A stretch of DNA of 64,000 bases. Origin: Spizellomyces sp. 'palustris' (taxonomy: Eukaryota; Chytridiomycota; Chytridiomycetes; Spizellomycetales; Spizellomycetaceae). A program made the position numbers and the translations under genes. The notes beneath the pieces were generated by a model. That model ran no database searches, was not told the DNA's origin, and saw only the letters and a program-made list of their open reading frames with translations. The stretch spans positions 19,833 to 83,832 of the forward strand of contig QEAR01000092.1 of NCBI GenBank assembly GCA_006535965.1, given 5' to 3'. Shown one piece after another: positions 63,353-64,000 of the stretch (positions are counted from its first letter, which is position 1; the number at the start of each line of letters is the position of its first letter).

Positions 63353-64000
63353 AGAGACATACGTGATGAGATCTTGTGCACTGGGGCATTTGTATCGAGC
63401 ATTTAAATAAATGAGTTACTTGCAAAGTTCTTGCCATTTGATACGCTTACGAAGGGTGCTACGCCATGTTGCACGTGATCATATGGATGCATTGAAACCT
63501 AGATCATGGAGTGACCAGTGATTAACAGTGTAAGGGTAGGGTTAGAGTGCGAGTTGCTGCTCCGTCTTATTCGATTCTCAGCAAGTCCATCATGAGGAGA
63601 TATGTAGATCTGGTGCCGTCGCCCTCCTGGCAATAACAACGACCAAGGATCACCTTTTAATGCTGCTACTACTATGCTGCTATGATCGGCTGCAAACATT
63701 ATCTTTGTAATTTCCCCATGCCTACCCAGTCTAACTCTCGTTTACCCATGGTGGTGCGCACTAGTTAACCGGTTAGACCAACCACTATGTATTGTGCCTA
63801 CCAGTAGTTAGCGCTATCAGGACTGGTTATCGCCAGACCCAACTGGTTCAATCCACACTGGTGTATTGTGTGTAACATGTGTTATTGTCAATACATAGTG
63901 TGGAGCCGATAGACTTTGGCACTAGCAATGTAAAGAGCTGGCTAGTTCCGGTTAATAAGGTTTCGTAATCATGCTGGACCCTTGATTGTTCGAGGAGCTT
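63353..64000. other. Non-coding right edge
   Basis: No supported gene in the last ~650 bp. An AATAAA-like motif near 63405 suits the 3' end of the small gene. The remainder carries short inverted repeats described separately. Confidence 0.5.
63783..63900. repeat. Inverted repeat, 12-bp perfect arms
   Basis: CACTATGTATTG (63783-63794) and its exact reverse complement CAATACATAGTG (63889-63900) are 94 bp apart. GTTAACCGGTTA-type palindromic sequence lies just left (around 63764-63776), and a related GGTTAA occurs to the right. Could be part of a small non-autonomous element or a cruciform-forming site. Confidence 0.5.

Overview
The window is nuclear DNA of a fungus with compact, intron-rich genes. 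Introns are mostly 45-80 nt with GT..AG ends. Gene content points to an early-diverging, zoosporic (chytrid-like) fungus rather than an ascomycete: a REJ-domain surface protein, a Bicaudal-C-type KH/SAM protein, a metazoan-type HROB recombination factor, a MED25 with VWA and ACID domains and an HGSNAT-type transmembrane acetyltransferase sit beside fungal staples such as INO80, DCP2 and a LIM-RhoGAP. The taxonomic call is an inference from gene content. No rRNA, CRISPR, prophage or bacterial operon structure was seen.

Layout. 1-3.8 kb: 5' part of a REJ-type receptor (minus). 5.0-8.1 kb: PH-domain protein (plus). 8.8-10.0 kb: putative Zds C-domain protein (minus). 10.0-13.0 kb: gene-poor stretch holding one tRNA-Pro(AGG). 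13.1-16.8 kb: IQ-DH-PH RhoGEF (minus). 17.6-19.3 kb: HGSNAT-like acetyltransferase (minus), divergent from a peroxisomal acyl-CoA oxidase (19.5-22.0 kb, plus). 22.3-26.5 kb: polyglutamine-rich Mediator subunit MED25 (minus). 27.1-27.7 kb: small tail-anchored protein (minus). 28.3-31.9 kb: one long condensation-fold protein whose catalytic motif is degenerate (minus). 32.0-32.8 kb: two weak plus-strand ORFs. 32.8-34.5 kb: transcriptional cyclin (minus), head-to-head with DCP2 (34.7-37.4 kb, plus). 37.8-40.0 kb: HROB (plus). 40.3-42.5 kb: PA14 protein without a signal peptide (minus), head-to-head with a mitochondrial carrier (42.7-44.1 kb, plus). 44.4-47.7 kb: LIM-C1-RhoGAP (plus). 48.1-49.4 kb: Stm1/SERBP1-like ribosome factor (minus), head-to-head with a membrane-anchored SH3 protein (49.7-50.4 kb, plus). 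50.8-57.5 kb: INO80 ATPase (minus), divergent from the Bicaudal-C-like protein (58.3-62.6 kb, plus). 63.1 kb: small disordered protein; the right edge is non-coding with an inverted repeat.

The genes form no pathway cluster. Functional themes recur: Rho GTPase control (a GEF and a GAP), RNA polymerase II transcription and chromatin (MED25, cyclin, INO80), mRNA fate (DCP2, BicC-like, Stm1-like) and fatty-acid handling (acyl-CoA oxidase, acylcarnitine-type carrier).

Most gene models were rebuilt by hand from splice signals. For those where I list every exon, the exon lengths sum to a multiple of three and the joined protein reads through the expected domains. The most notable points are the condensation-fold fusion with SLAVADE in place of HHxxxDG, the Bicaudal-C-like protein, a possible 2-nt exon in the acetyltransferase, and very small exons (9-22 nt) in several genes.
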